A stretch of 64,000 nucleotides of DNA from Vibrio bathopelagicus (GTDB lineage Bacteria > Pseudomonadota > Gammaproteobacteria > Enterobacterales > Vibrionaceae). A program made the position numbers and the translations under genes. The first letter of the stretch is position 1, and each line of letters starts with the position of its first letter. The notes below the pieces were generated by a model. It had not been told where the DNA came from. It saw nothing but the letters and a program-made list of their open reading frames with translations, and did no database searches. Shown here piece after piece: positions 1 to 8,300 of the stretch. The stretch covers positions 3,162,001 through 3,226,000 of the forward strand of contig NZ_CP062500.1 of assembly GCF_014879975.1 (NCBI RefSeq), read 5' to 3'.

Positions 1-1
1 A

Positions 2-526
2 GGGCCCTTTCTTGCACTGGGCTTGTATGACGCAGCTTGGGAAAGAGAAAAAGGGCACAACGCCAGCCTACTGCACTCGATGAAAGCAATTACTCGCAAC
101 TCCACGCACCAATGGGCCTTTGCGATTGTGTTGATGGTTGCAATGATATTTTGGATGCGGATTGCTGCGTTATTGCATGCACTCTACCCTTCCGTACAAG
201 GAGCACCATTAAGCGAGTTTGCGCCATTCCTTATTACTGGTTCGGTGATTGGATTGGTTATCGCGAGTCTCATATTCAGCATCTCAGCATTTTCGATTCC
301 ATTGATGATGGAAAGACGTGTTGATGTGATGAGTGCCATTTTCACTAGCTTCAACGCCGTTAAATCCAACATCCCTGCGATGGTCGTTTGGGCCGGTATC
401 ATTGGTACTGGTATCTTAGTCGGCTTCGCGACCTACGGTGTAGGTATGATTGTAACGATGCCATTACTTGGTTACGGAACATGGCATGCTTACCACGAAA
501 TCATCAAAAAGAAACATCACGTTTAA
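2..526 (+). CDS. DUF2189 family inner-membrane protein, 5' truncated by the window edge
   Basis: The reading frame is open to the first bases of the window; residues GPFLALGLYDAAWERE precede any usable start, so the true start lies upstream. The visible part has about four hydrophobic segments (near AFAIVLMVAMIFWM, FLITGSVIGLVIASLIF, MVVWAGIIGTGILVGFA and the last MIVTMPLLGYGTWHAY), and a short basic tail KKKHHV. The GPFLALGLYD segment and the TMPLLGYGTWHAY end resemble the DUF2189 family of integral membrane proteins, whose function is not known to me. A hairpin terminator follows closely, so this is probably the last gene of its transcript. Family call is from memory of the motif, not a search. 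Confidence 0.75.
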   Translation, partial: GPFLALGLYDAAWEREKGHNASLLHSMKAITRNSTHQWAFAIVLMVAMIFWMRIAALLHALYPSVQGAPLSEFAPFLITGSVIGLVIASLIFSISAFSIPLMMERRVDVMSAIFTSFNAVKSNIPAMVVWAGIIGTGILVGFATYGVGMIVTMPLLGYGTWHAYHEIIKKKHHV

Positions 527-561
527 ATCGTTTCACGATCGATGAGCAATGTTATAATGAG

Positions 562-591
562 GCCTTAGCTTAAACGCTGAGGCTTTTTTTT
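562..591 (+). terminator. Rho-independent terminator after the DUF2189 gene
   Basis: An 8-bp stem GCCTTAGC/GCTGAGGC (one G-T pair) with a 6-nt loop is followed directly by eight T residues. A TATAAT hexamer at 553-558 just ahead could be a promoter for sprT, but no convincing -35 element was found. Confidence 0.75.
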
Positions 592-605
592 GGAGTTAAC
601 AACGC

Positions 606-1106
606 TTGTCTTACACCGCGCAACAACATCGAGTAAATAAGAAACTGGGCGAATGCCTAGCTATTGCTAATCAACATTTTTCTCGTGAATTTCCATGTCC
701 AACCGTCACTTACAAGTTAAGAGGAAAAGCAGCGGGAAAAGCCTACCTCCAGTTAAACGAGATAAAACTCAACCAAGTGCTATTCAGCGAAAATGAAGAC
801 GCCTTTATTAACGAAGTCGTGCCTCATGAACTCGCACATCTGATCACACATCAGGTCTTCGGACGAGTTAGGCCTCACGGGAATGAGTGGAAATACGTGA
901 TGGAAAAGGTATTCAATGTACCGGCCAGAACGACCCACAGCTTGGAGATCACCTCAGTGCAGGGAAAAACCTTTGAGTACAGCTGTGATTGCACCACTTA
1001 TCCCCTGTCGATAAGACGACACAACAAAGTCATCCGCAACCAATCAACTTATCGTTGCCAACAATGCCAGCAAACCTTAGCTTTTACCGGCCTTCAACTG
1101 AGCTAA
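606..1106 (+). CDS. sprT: SprT family zinc metalloprotease-like protein
   Basis: A 166-residue protein of the SprT/SprT-like family (bacterial relatives of Spartan). The zincin motif HELAH is at residues 74-78, with a further conserved HGxxW at about 91. A C-terminal zinc-ribbon-like part has C127, H139, C151 and C154. I chose the TTG start because GGAG at 592-595 lies about 10 nt upstream and the frame gives MSYTAQQHRVNKKL, the usual N-terminus of the family. The biochemical role in bacteria is poorly defined; zinc binding and peptidase activity are inferred from motifs. It sits directly before endA, as in many gammaproteobacteria. Confidence 0.85.
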   Translation: MSYTAQQHRVNKKLGECLAIANQHFSREFPCPTVTYKLRGKAAGKAYLQLNEIKLNQVLFSENEDAFINEVVPHELAHLITHQVFGRVRPHGNEWKYVMEKVFNVPARTTHSLEITSVQGKTFEYSCDCTTYPLSIRRHNKVIRNQSTYRCQQCQQTLAFTGLQLS

Positions 1107-1203
1107 GTCTTAAGCTCACAAGTTAACGCGAATAAATGTAATAGAGAGAACTAACATTTGAGTGCTAGACTGTTGTTTATCATACTTTCATCAGTCTTCT
1201 TCT

Positions 1204-1935
1204 ATGCAAAAAACCACTCTAAAAGCATTTGGCCTACCACTGTCTTTTTACCTATCAATAGTATTTGGCCTACTGGTAACCCAAAGCGTTTTCGCCGCTC
1301 CACCAAGTTCATTCTCCAAAGCAAAAAAAGAAGCCGTGAAGATTTATCTCGATCACCCGACTTCATTTTATTGTGGTTGTGACATTACTTGGAAAGACAA
1401 AAAGAAAGGTATCCCCGACCTCGACGGCTGTGGTTATCAAGTGAGAAAACAGCAAAAGCGCGCTTCCCGTATTGAGTGGGAACACGTGGTTCCAGCTTGG
1501 CAATTCGGCCACCAGCGTCAGTGCTGGCAAGATGGCGGACGTAAGAACTGCACTCGTAATGACAAAATATTTAAATCTATGGAAGCCGATCTCCATAACC
1601 TGACTCCGGCAATTGGCGAGGTTAACGGTGATCGCTCCAATTACAATTTCAGTCAGTGGAATGGAATGGATGGCGTGAGCTATGGTCAGTGTGAAATGCA
1701 GGTCAACTTCAAACAACGTAAGGTTATGCCGCCAGACAGAGCAAAAGGTTCTATCGCGCGTACTTATCTTTACATGAGCCAAGAGTATGGTTTCAAGCTA
1801 TCTAAGCAGCAGACTAACCTAATGATGGCGTGGAACAAGCAATTCCCTGTCGATAAGTGGGAATGTACTCGTGATGAGCGAATCTATGCGATCCAAGGTA
1901 ATCACAACCCATTTGTTTTCCCTGCTTGTAATTAA
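1204..1935 (+). CDS. endA: Endonuclease I, secreted or periplasmic DNase
   Basis: A 243-residue member of the EndA/Dns nuclease family, which cuts DNA non-specifically outside the cytoplasm. A signal peptide is seen at the N-terminus ([10 protein letters not shown] then a hydrophobic run ending in QSVFA). The beta-beta-alpha-metal nuclease core is visible as [14 protein letters not shown] (catalytic His) and [19 protein letters not shown] (metal-binding Asn). Several Cys residues suit disulfides in an exported protein. The frame is open upstream to a GTG at 1162, but the ATG at 1204 is preferred because it begins the signal peptide. In vibrios this enzyme (Dns) limits natural transformation and degrades extracellular DNA; that role is inferred here from homology. 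Confidence 0.93.
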   Translation: MQKTTLKAFGLPLSFYLSIVFGLLVTQSVFAAPPSSFSKAKKEAVKIYLDHPTSFYCGCDITWKDKKKGIPDLDGCGYQVRKQQKRASRIEWEHVVPAWQFGHQRQCWQDGGRKNCTRNDKIFKSMEADLHNLTPAIGEVNGDRSNYNFSQWNGMDGVSYGQCEMQVNFKQRKVMPPDRAKGSIARTYLYMSQEYGFKLSKQQTNLMMAWNKQFPVDKWECTRDERIYAIQGNHNPFVFPACN

Positions 1936-1978
1936 CACGACTCAGGCAACCAACATCTCCAATAGCCTCCATCTCAAA

Positions 1979-2010
1979 CAAGAGTTTCAGAATTGCCCCT
2001 GAAACTCTTG
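1979..2010 (+). terminator. Perfect 12-bp hairpin after endA, possible terminator
   Basis: CAAGAGTTTCAG and its exact complement CTGAAACTCTTG are separated by an 8-nt loop. The nearest T-run (TTTTTT) begins about 12 nt later, so it may be a terminator with a displaced U-tract or an mRNA 3'-end stabiliser. Confidence 0.5.
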
Positions 2011-2094
2011 CTCTACCCTTGTTTTTTCAACTAAAAGCATCCATGTTAGGCAGAGACAAAATACCCAAATGACACTATTTATAGGTTTACCAGC

Positions 2095-2826
2095 ATGAGA
2101 ATCCCTCGTATCCATCACCCAGAACGCATTCATCAGTTAGGTTCACTCGCTTTAGGCGAAGATGCCGCGGGTCATGTTGGTCGAGTCCTTCGTATGAAAG
2201 AAGGTCAAGATGTTCTTCTATTTGATGGCAGTGGCGCTGAATTCCCTGCGACAATTGCTGAAGTATCAAAAAAGAACGTCACAGTTAATGTTACTGAACG
2301 TATCGAGCGTAGCAGCGAATCTCCGTTAGACTTACATTTAGGCCAAGTAATTTCACGTGGCGACAAAATGGAATTCACGATTCAGAAATCGGTTGAGCTT
2401 GGTGTGAACACCATTACCCCGCTGATATCAGAGCGCTGTGGCGTTAAGCTTGATACTAAACGCTTCGAGAAAAAGCTCGCGCAGTGGCAAAAGATTGCTA
2501 TCGCAGCATGTGAACAGTCTGGCCGTAATACGGTTCCAGTTATTCGCCCTATCATGCAACTTGAAGAGTGGTGCAGCGAACCGAGTGAAGCGTTAAAGCT
2601 AAACCTGCATCCTCGTGCAAAATACTCAATTAATACCCTTCCAGAACCCATCAGTAAGGTACGCCTATTGATCGGTCCTGAAGGCGGACTGTCAGCTGAA
2701 GAAATCGGCATGACAGAACAATACAAATTTGAAGAGACGCTACTCGGCCCACGTGTACTTCGTACCGAGACAGCAGCTCTAACCGCAATTACTGCCTTAC
2801 AAGTCCGTTTTGGCGATCTAGGCTAG
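2095..2826 (+). CDS. rsmE: 16S rRNA (uracil-1498-N3) methyltransferase RsmE
   Basis: A 243-residue SPOUT-class methyltransferase that methylates N3 of U1498 in 16S rRNA. The N-terminal PUA-like part starts [12 protein letters not shown]; the C-terminal SPOUT knot shows the SAM-binding signatures [14 protein letters not shown] and [16 protein letters not shown]. Full family length. The gene precedes gshB by 9 nt, the same rsmE-gshB order as in E. coli, which suggests cotranscription. No anomaly seen. Confidence 0.95.
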   Translation: MRIPRIHHPERIHQLGSLALGEDAAGHVGRVLRMKEGQDVLLFDGSGAEFPATIAEVSKKNVTVNVTERIERSSESPLDLHLGQVISRGDKMEFTIQKSVELGVNTITPLISERCGVKLDTKRFEKKLAQWQKIAIAACEQSGRNTVPVIRPIMQLEEWCSEPSEALKLNLHPRAKYSINTLPEPISKVRLLIGPEGGLSAEEIGMTEQYKFEETLLGPRVLRTETAALTAITALQVRFGDLG

Positions 2827-2835
2827 GAGAAAAAA

Positions 2836-3786
2836 ATGATCAAACTTGGCATCGTAATGGATCCAATTTCATCCATTAACATCAAAAAAGACTCTAGCTT
2901 TGCCATGATGCTTGAAGCTCAGCGTCGTGGTTACGAAATCCATTACATGGAAATGGATGATCTGCATTTAGATCAAGGCGTAGCCATTGCTGACACTAAG
3001 GTTGTTGAACTAAAAGAAGACCCAAACGGTTGGTACGAGTTCAAATCAGAACAGACTATCGCACTATCCGATTTAGATGCGGTACTGATGCGTAAAGATC
3101 CTCCGTTTGATACTGAGTACATCTACGCAACTTACATTCTTGAGCGTGCTGAAGAGAACGGTGCACTGATCGTCAACAAGCCACAAAGCCTACGTGACTG
3201 TAACGAGAAGTTGTTCACGGCTTGGTTCCCTGATCTGACACCAACCACTATCGTGACTCGTAAAGCTGAAAAAATTAAAGCATTCCGAGAAGAGCACGGT
3301 GACGTGATCCTAAAACCACTTGATGGCATGGGCGGCGCGTCTATCTTCCGAGTGAAAGAAGGCGATCCAAACGTATCCGTGATCATTGAGACCTTGACTA
3401 ACCATGGTCAAAACTACGCAATGGCACAAACCTTTGTTCCAGACATCAGTAATGGTGATAAGCGTATTCTTGTCGTTGATGGTGAACCAATGCCTTACTG
3501 CCTAGCGCGTATTCCTGCTAAAGGGGAAACTCGAGGTAACCTTGCCGCTGGTGGTACAGGTGAAGCTCGTCCGCTAAGTGAAACCGATTGGGCTATCGCA
3601 AGAGCGGTTGCACCTGCACTAAAAGAAAAAGGCTTAATCTTTGTCGGACTTGATGTTATCGGCGATAAGCTGACTGAAATTAACGTGACAAGCCCTACTT
3701 GTATCCGTGAAATTGAAGCTGCTTTTGATATTTCGGTAACGGGCAAATTAATGGATGCAATCGAGCGTCGCGTTAACGCTAAATAG
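2836..3786 (+). CDS. gshB: Glutathione synthetase
   Basis: A 316-residue ATP-grasp ligase joining glycine to gamma-glutamylcysteine, the second step of glutathione synthesis in the cytoplasm. Visible features are the N-terminal MIKLGIVMDPISSINIKKDS, the glycine-rich ATP-grasp loop KPLDGMGGASIF near residues 154-165 and the C-terminal metal/nucleotide segment EINVTSPTCIREIE. Length matches the family. A good ribosome site (AGGAG at 2825-2829) lies 7 nt before ATG. It follows rsmE closely and ends at a strong terminator. Confidence 0.96.
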   Translation: MIKLGIVMDPISSINIKKDSSFAMMLEAQRRGYEIHYMEMDDLHLDQGVAIADTKVVELKEDPNGWYEFKSEQTIALSDLDAVLMRKDPPFDTEYIYATYILERAEENGALIVNKPQSLRDCNEKLFTAWFPDLTPTTIVTRKAEKIKAFREEHGDVILKPLDGMGGASIFRVKEGDPNVSVIIETLTNHGQNYAMAQTFVPDISNGDKRILVVDGEPMPYCLARIPAKGETRGNLAAGGTGEARPLSETDWAIARAVAPALKEKGLIFVGLDVIGDKLTEINVTSPTCIREIEAAFDISVTGKLMDAIERRVNAK

Positions 3787-3846
3787 CCTAAACTAAAGAA
3801 AGCCTTAGCTATTCGAAAACACAGAAATATCTAGGCAAAGAACAAT

Positions 3847-3870
3847 GAGCGGCTTTACGCCGCTCTTTTT
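3847..3870 (+). terminator. Rho-independent terminator after gshB
   Basis: A perfect GAGCGGC/GCCGCTC stem with a 5-nt loop is followed by five T residues. It separates rsmE-gshB from yqgE-ruvX. Confidence 0.85.
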
Positions 3871-3902
3871 CCTTTACTGGGAACACACTGGCAGGAGGCT
3901 CT

Positions 3903-4466
3903 ATGAATTTAACGAACCACTTTCTGGTCGCTATGCCCGGAATGAAAGACCCATACTTTCAAAATTCGGTGATCTATCTTTGTGAGCACAATGACGAAGG
4001 TGCGATGGGTTTGATGATCAACGCTCCTATCGATGTCACTGTAGGCAGTATGCTTAAGCAAGTTGAGGTTGATTCTGAACAGCCGAAACCCAACCAAGCA
4101 AGCCTTAATAAGCCAGTACTTAATGGTGGGCCAGTCGCAGAAGATCGTGGGTTTATTTTGCACAAACCCAAAGGCAGTTATCAATCCAGCATCAACATGA
4201 CGGATCAAATCTCGGTAACAACCTCGAAAGATATTCTGATGGTCTTAGGGACAGAAGATGAACCTATGCATTATCTGGTAGCACTTGGTTATGCAGGATG
4301 GGAACCAGGACAACTGGAAACCGAGCTAACTGAAAACTCATGGTTAACCGTTGAAGCCGATCCAAAAGTGATCTTCGACACGCCAATTTCGGATCGTTGG
4401 AAAGTTGCCGTGCAAATGTTAGGCATCAATGCGGCTCAGCTTTCAGCAGACGCTGGCCACGCCTAG
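3903..4466 (+). CDS. yqgE: YqgE/AlgH family protein (DUF179)
   Basis: A 187-residue member of the UPF0301/AlgH family. Recognised by [19 protein letters not shown], the [18 protein letters not shown] segment and [15 protein letters not shown]. The family has a known fold but no settled biochemical role; AlgH was first named as a regulator of alginate genes in Pseudomonas. GGAGG lies 6 nt before ATG (3895-3899). It is followed by ruvX, a neighbour pair conserved across gammaproteobacteria, which supports linked expression. The function stays undefined. Confidence 0.93.
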   Translation: MNLTNHFLVAMPGMKDPYFQNSVIYLCEHNDEGAMGLMINAPIDVTVGSMLKQVEVDSEQPKPNQASLNKPVLNGGPVAEDRGFILHKPKGSYQSSINMTDQISVTTSKDILMVLGTEDEPMHYLVALGYAGWEPGQLETELTENSWLTVEADPKVIFDTPISDRWKVAVQMLGINAAQLSADAGHA

Positions 4467-4531
4467 CCCTACTCAGATCAATAAAATAAAATAAACAGAC
4501 ACTCTCAAACACAGATTAATTTGGAAGCCCC

Positions 4532-4954
4532 ATGTCACGAACAATTATGGCATTTGACTACGGTACAAAAAGTATCGGCAGTGCGATAGGACAAGAAATC
4601 ACAGGTACAGCAAGCCCTTTAAAAGCCTTTAAAGCGAAAGATGGCATCCCAAACTGGGACGATATCGAGAAGCAAATTAAGGAATGGCAGCCAAATCTTA
4701 TTGTGGTTGGCCTTCCTACCGACCTTCATGGTAAAGATCTAGCAGCCATTACACCCAGAGCGAAGAAGTTCGCTAACCGTCTTAAAGGACGCTTTGGTGT
4801 GGATGTTGAATTGCATGATGAGAGACTTTCTACGACAGAAGCAAGGGCCGACCTTTTTGAAATGGGCGGCTACAAAGCACTAAGTAAAGGCAACGTTGAT
4901 AATCAATCAGCTGTCGTTATTTTAGAAAGCTGGTTTGAAGCACAATATTCATAA
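4532..4954 (+). CDS. ruvX: RuvX/YqgF family Holliday-junction resolvase-like nuclease
   Basis: A 140-residue RNase H-fold protein. The catalytic-acid motifs are in place: [15 protein letters not shown] (Asp8), a central [11 protein letters not shown] strand and DERLSTTEA, with a C-terminal [13 protein letters not shown] containing the last acidic region. Family members process the 16S rRNA 5' end in E. coli and show junction cleavage in some species; which applies here is inference. It follows yqgE after 65 bp. Length is typical. Confidence 0.92.
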   Translation: MSRTIMAFDYGTKSIGSAIGQEITGTASPLKAFKAKDGIPNWDDIEKQIKEWQPNLIVVGLPTDLHGKDLAAITPRAKKFANRLKGRFGVDVELHDERLSTTEARADLFEMGGYKALSKGNVDNQSAVVILESWFEAQYS

Positions 4955-5053
4955 CGAAAATTAAGTGAACGAAATGTAACCTAACTTGTGATCCCACAAG
5001 AATTTCGCGTCGTAAAGACGTTGCAATTCAATCATAGGTAAGTGGGAGTTCAC

Positions 5054-5214
5054 ATGAAAATTTTTCTAGCAATCTCGCCGCTCTAGCAATATCAGCATGT
5101 AGTTCAATGGGTGGTGGCTCAGCGGGTTACACTGGCGAGTAATATCCGACTAAAATTAAATTAGAAAAAGAACGCGGCTACTCGAACGATAACAACAGCT
5201 TTGCAAACCACTAA
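5054..5214 (+). pseudogene. Decayed small lipoprotein gene (one frameshift plus one in-frame stop)
   Basis: A ribosome site GGGAG (5044-5048) precedes ATG at 5054, which starts MKIFLAISPL and then hits TAG at 5084. In another frame from about 5074 the sequence reads LAALAISACSSMGGGSAGY, a lipoprotein signal peptide with lipobox ISAC and a Ser/Gly-rich mature start, then a TAA at 5140. The same frame continues past that TAA with a plausible charged tail (IKLEKERGYSNDNNSFANH) to TAA at 5212. So one frameshift near 5066-5077 and one nonsense change break an otherwise coherent lipoprotein of about 52 residues. A weak hairpin plus T-run follows. The original family is not recognised. Sequencing error could explain one lesion but hardly both. 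Confidence 0.6.
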
Positions 5215-5230
5215 TTTATTCGCTTCACAA

Positions 5231-5257
5231 AAAAAACGCTTCTAGAGCGGGTTTTTT
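5231..5257 (+). terminator. Weak hairpin with T-run after the broken lipoprotein gene
   Basis: A CGCT/AGCG stem with loop TCTAG is flanked by A6 and T6 tracts. The stem is short but the A/T flanks can extend it. Confidence 0.5.
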
Positions 5258-5271
5258 ATTGGTTTTAAGAT

Positions 5272-5320
5272 TAAGCACTAAGCACTAAGCACTAAGCACT
5301 AAGCACTAAGCACTAAGCAC
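5272..5320. repeat. Seven perfect tandem copies of the heptamer TAAGCAC
   Basis: Seven head-to-tail 7-bp units without a mismatch end 5 bp from the pilU stop codon on the opposite strand. The unit is not a multiple of three and is non-coding here. Copy number is likely to vary between strains. Confidence 0.95.
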
Positions 5321-5325
5321 GGAAT

Positions 5326-6444
5326 CTACCCCATATCTATCTTCACACCAGCCAAAGCACCAGTCCCGTAGTCATCATCACCACGTCTGGTTTTTAGCAT
5401 CAAGCGCAAATCATTAGCCGAGTCGGCACTGTGGAACGCATCTTCTTCGCTGATCTTGCCTGCAACAACCAAATCATACAAAGCTTGGTCAAAGGTCTGC
5501 ATACCAATCTCTTTCGATTTGGCCATAGTCGCTTTTAATTCATGTAACTCACCACGACGAATCAAGTCAGACACTCGTGGGCTATTGAGTAGAATCTCAA
5601 ACACACCATGACGACCGCTGCCATTCTTATCACGGATTAATTGCTGAGCCACCACACCACGCAGATTCATCGACAAATCAAACAAGAACTGCTCTTTTTG
5701 TTCCTTCGGTACTAAGTGGAGAATACGTTCTAACGCTTGGTTCGCATTATTCGCGTGCAAGGTTGCCATACATAAGTGACCTGTTTCAGCAAAGGTCATC
5801 GCGTATTCCATGGTTTCACGGCTACGGATTTCGCCAATCAAGATCATATCTGGCGCTTGACGCAACGAGTTCTTAAGCGCAACTTCATAGCTCTCAGTGT
5901 CGAGCCCAACCTCACGTTGAGTCACGATACACTTTTTATGTTCGTGAACGAATTCAATCGGGTCTTCAACCGTCAAAATATGCCCCGAGCGGTTGGTATT
6001 ACGATAGCCTGTCATTGCGGCCATTGAGGTTGATTTACCAGAGCCCGTCGCCCCAACCACCAGCACCAGCCCACGCTTTGCGATTGAAAGGTCTTGCAGT
6101 ACATCAGGAAGCTTTAATTGCTCAAAGGTTGGGATGTTAGTCTCGATACGACGAATTACCGCTCCTGGTAGCTCTCGCTGAAAAAACGCACTGACACGAA
6201 AACGACCAAAATCACGCACAATAGCAAAGTTAGCCTCACGCGTTTTCTGATATTCATCGCGTCGATCTTGATCCATCATCGCGTCAAGCAACTGTGCGAC
6301 CTGAGCCGAATTCAGCTTATCTCCCAGAGGTCGCAATTCACCATCCACACGAAACAGGATTGGCGCATCAACAGTGATATAAAGATCCGAAGCTTTTTGA
6401 GATAGCATCCCCTCAAGAATTTGATTCAATTCCATTTTGTTCAC
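5326..6444 (-). CDS. pilU: Type IV pilus retraction ATPase-like protein PilU
   Basis: A 372-residue GspE/PilT-family hexameric ATPase of the cytoplasmic face. It has the N-terminal PAS-like pilus domain (ASDLYITVDAPILFRVDG), Walker A GATGSGKST at 131-139, Asp-box ILTVEDPIEFVHEH, Walker B DMILIGEIRSRE and His-box FAETGHLCMATLH. It lacks the AIRNLIRE motif of PilT, which identifies it as PilU. In vibrios PilU acts with PilT in pilus retraction, DNA uptake and surface motility. It lies 5 bp after pilT on the same strand, so it is cotranscribed. A heptamer repeat array lies just past the stop codon. Confidence 0.93.
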   Translation of the reverse strand: MNKMELNQILEGMLSQKASDLYITVDAPILFRVDGELRPLGDKLNSAQVAQLLDAMMDQDRRDEYQKTREANFAIVRDFGRFRVSAFFQRELPGAVIRRIETNIPTFEQLKLPDVLQDLSIAKRGLVLVVGATGSGKSTSMAAMTGYRNTNRSGHILTVEDPIEFVHEHKKCIVTQREVGLDTESYEVALKNSLRQAPDMILIGEIRSRETMEYAMTFAETGHLCMATLHANNANQALERILHLVPKEQKEQFLFDLSMNLRGVVAQQLIRDKNGSGRHGVFEILLNSPRVSDLIRRGELHELKATMAKSKEIGMQTFDQALYDLVVAGKISEEDAFHSADSANDLRLMLKTRRGDDDYGTGALAGVKIDMG

Positions 6445-6449
6445 CTTGA

Positions 6450-7487
6450 TTAAAACATTGAGGTTTCAATTTCGATCTTTTTCTCGACCTCTTCTGAATC
6501 AACCAAGCCTTGAGCCATCAGCTGCTTCGCATTTTGCTCCATTGTCTGCATACCGTGTGCTGCGCCCGTTTGAATAATCGAATACATCTGCGCGACCTTA
6601 TCTTCACGAATCAAGTTTCTGATTGCAGGTGTCGCCATCATGATTTCATGACAAGCCACACGACCACCACCGACACGCTTTAACAGCTTCTGGGCAATCA
6701 CCGAACGTAACGATTCAGACAACATTGAACGCACCATGTCTTTGTCGCTACCCGGGAATACATCGATAATACGGTCGATAGTTTTTGCCGCTGAGCTCGT
6801 GTGCAAAGTACCAAAAACTAAGTGACCAGTTTCAGCTGCGGTTAGCGCTAAGCTGATCGTCTCTTGGTCACGAAGCTCACCAACAAGGATTACGTCTGGA
6901 TCTTCACGTAACGCACTACGCAACGCCGCTTTGAAGCTGTGGGTGTCGCGGTGTACTTCTCGTTGGTTGATTAGGCATTTGTTGTTGGTATGAACAAATT
7001 CGATCGGGTCTTCAATCGTCAATATATGCTTATTATGGTTACGGTTAACATAGTCCACCATCGCAGCCAAAGTGGTCGACTTACCTGAACCAGTGGGCCC
7101 TGTGACCAATACTAAACCTTTTTCGTAATTAGATATTCTTTCAAAGATCTCAGGAGCCCCTAGCTGTTCAAGGGTCGGAATCTCTACTGGAATGGTACGA
7201 AATACCGCAGAGCAGCCACGAGATTGGTTAAAAGCATTAACACGGAAACGACCAACGTTGGGTAATTCAAAAGAGAAGTCGACTTCCAGTTTTTCTTCGA
7301 ACTCACCGCGTTGTGAATCACTCATGATCTCAAAAACCAAACGATGCACATCAGCATGACTCAAAGCTGGTATTCCAAGCTTCCTTACTTCACCATCTAT
7401 ACGTACCATTGGAGATACACCCGCAGAAAGATGTAGATCTGACGCGTTATGCTTTACACTAAAATCTAGTAACTCAGTGATATCCAT
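6450..7487 (-). CDS. pilT: Type IV pilus twitching motility ATPase PilT
   Basis: A 345-residue retraction motor ATPase that depolymerises type IV pili. Motifs in order: N-terminal ASDLHLSAGVSPMVRIDGEV, Walker A GPTGSGKST (130-138), Asp-box HILTIEDPIEF (154-164), Walker B DVILVGELRD (198-207), His-box TAAETGHLVFGTLH and the PilT-specific AIRNLIRED (288-296), needed for retraction in homologues. It starts only 26 bp from the divergent yggS gene, so the two must share a very compact control region. pilU follows in the same operon. Confidence 0.96.
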   Translation of the reverse strand: MDITELLDFSVKHNASDLHLSAGVSPMVRIDGEVRKLGIPALSHADVHRLVFEIMSDSQRGEFEEKLEVDFSFELPNVGRFRVNAFNQSRGCSAVFRTIPVEIPTLEQLGAPEIFERISNYEKGLVLVTGPTGSGKSTTLAAMVDYVNRNHNKHILTIEDPIEFVHTNNKCLINQREVHRDTHSFKAALRSALREDPDVILVGELRDQETISLALTAAETGHLVFGTLHTSSAAKTIDRIIDVFPGSDKDMVRSMLSESLRSVIAQKLLKRVGGGRVACHEIMMATPAIRNLIREDKVAQMYSIIQTGAAHGMQTMEQNAKQLMAQGLVDSEEVEKKIEIETSMF

Positions 7488-7513
7488 TTATTTTCCCTTA
7501 AGTAAAGTCAGCT

Positions 7514-8218
7514 ATGAGTAGTATTCAACAAAATATCGAACAAATCACCTCACAGATTCGCAGTGCTGAGCAAAAGTGCGGACGAGCTCCAGAGTCCGTG
7601 CAACTTTTGGCCGTCAGTAAAACTAAACCTATTGATGCGATTCTAGAAGCCGCACTCGGAGGCCAAGTTGCCTTTGGTGAAAACTATGTTCAAGAAGGTG
7701 TCGATAAAGTAAAACACTTTTCAGAACAACATTCTAACCTAAATTTGGAATGGCATTTTATTGGCCCAATTCAATCCAATAAAACCCGCCCAATCGCGGA
7801 AAGCTTCCAATGGGTGCATTCTGTCGATCGCGATAAGATCGCACAAAGGCTTAATGATCAACGTCCAAGCGAACTTCCGCCCCTGCAAGTCTTGATTCAA
7901 GTAAATACCAGCGGTGAAGAATCCAAGTCAGGAACTTCAGAAGAGACAGTTTTTGCCATCGCAGAGTTGATTTCGTCGCTTCCGAACCTCACTTTAAGAG
8001 GATTGATGTCGATTCCTGCAAACGTATCTGACTATCAATCTCAGCTTAAGGCATTTTCTCAACTGGCAGAGCTTCAACAAAAGCTCGCCGCGAAGTATTC
8101 AGACATTGATACCCTTTCTATGGGTATGAGTGGTGATATGGATGCCGCTGTTGAGGCTGGTAGCACCATGGTTCGTATTGGAACGGCTATCTTTGGTGCC
8201 CGAGATTACGCGAAGTAG
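7514..8218 (+). CDS. yggS: YggS family pyridoxal phosphate homeostasis protein (PLPBP)
   Basis: A 234-residue single-domain PLP-binding protein with the alanine racemase-type barrel but without racemase activity in studied members. The PLP lysine is K36 in LLAVSKTKP; further signatures are GENYVQEGVDK, EWHFIGPIQSNKT and LSMGMSGDMDAAVEAGSTMVR (phosphate site at MGMSGD). It buffers PLP and affects amino-acid pools in homologues. First gene of the plus-strand series yggS-proC-yggT-yggU, a widely conserved order. Confidence 0.94.
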   Translation: MSSIQQNIEQITSQIRSAEQKCGRAPESVQLLAVSKTKPIDAILEAALGGQVAFGENYVQEGVDKVKHFSEQHSNLNLEWHFIGPIQSNKTRPIAESFQWVHSVDRDKIAQRLNDQRPSELPPLQVLIQVNTSGEESKSGTSEETVFAIAELISSLPNLTLRGLMSIPANVSDYQSQLKAFSQLAELQQKLAAKYSDIDTLSMGMSGDMDAAVEAGSTMVRIGTAIFGARDYAK

Positions 8219-8300
8219 CCGTAGTAAGTAACCAACGACAAGTACAAGTATTGATACCGCTTCGCTTTAACCGCGCAGCGACACGCTCAGGATTTTATAT

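Noticed and set aside
184..402. Antisense frames opposite the DUF2189, endA, valS, murA and kdsD genes
   Set aside because: All lie fully inside well-supported genes, have no ribosome sites and show no family signature.
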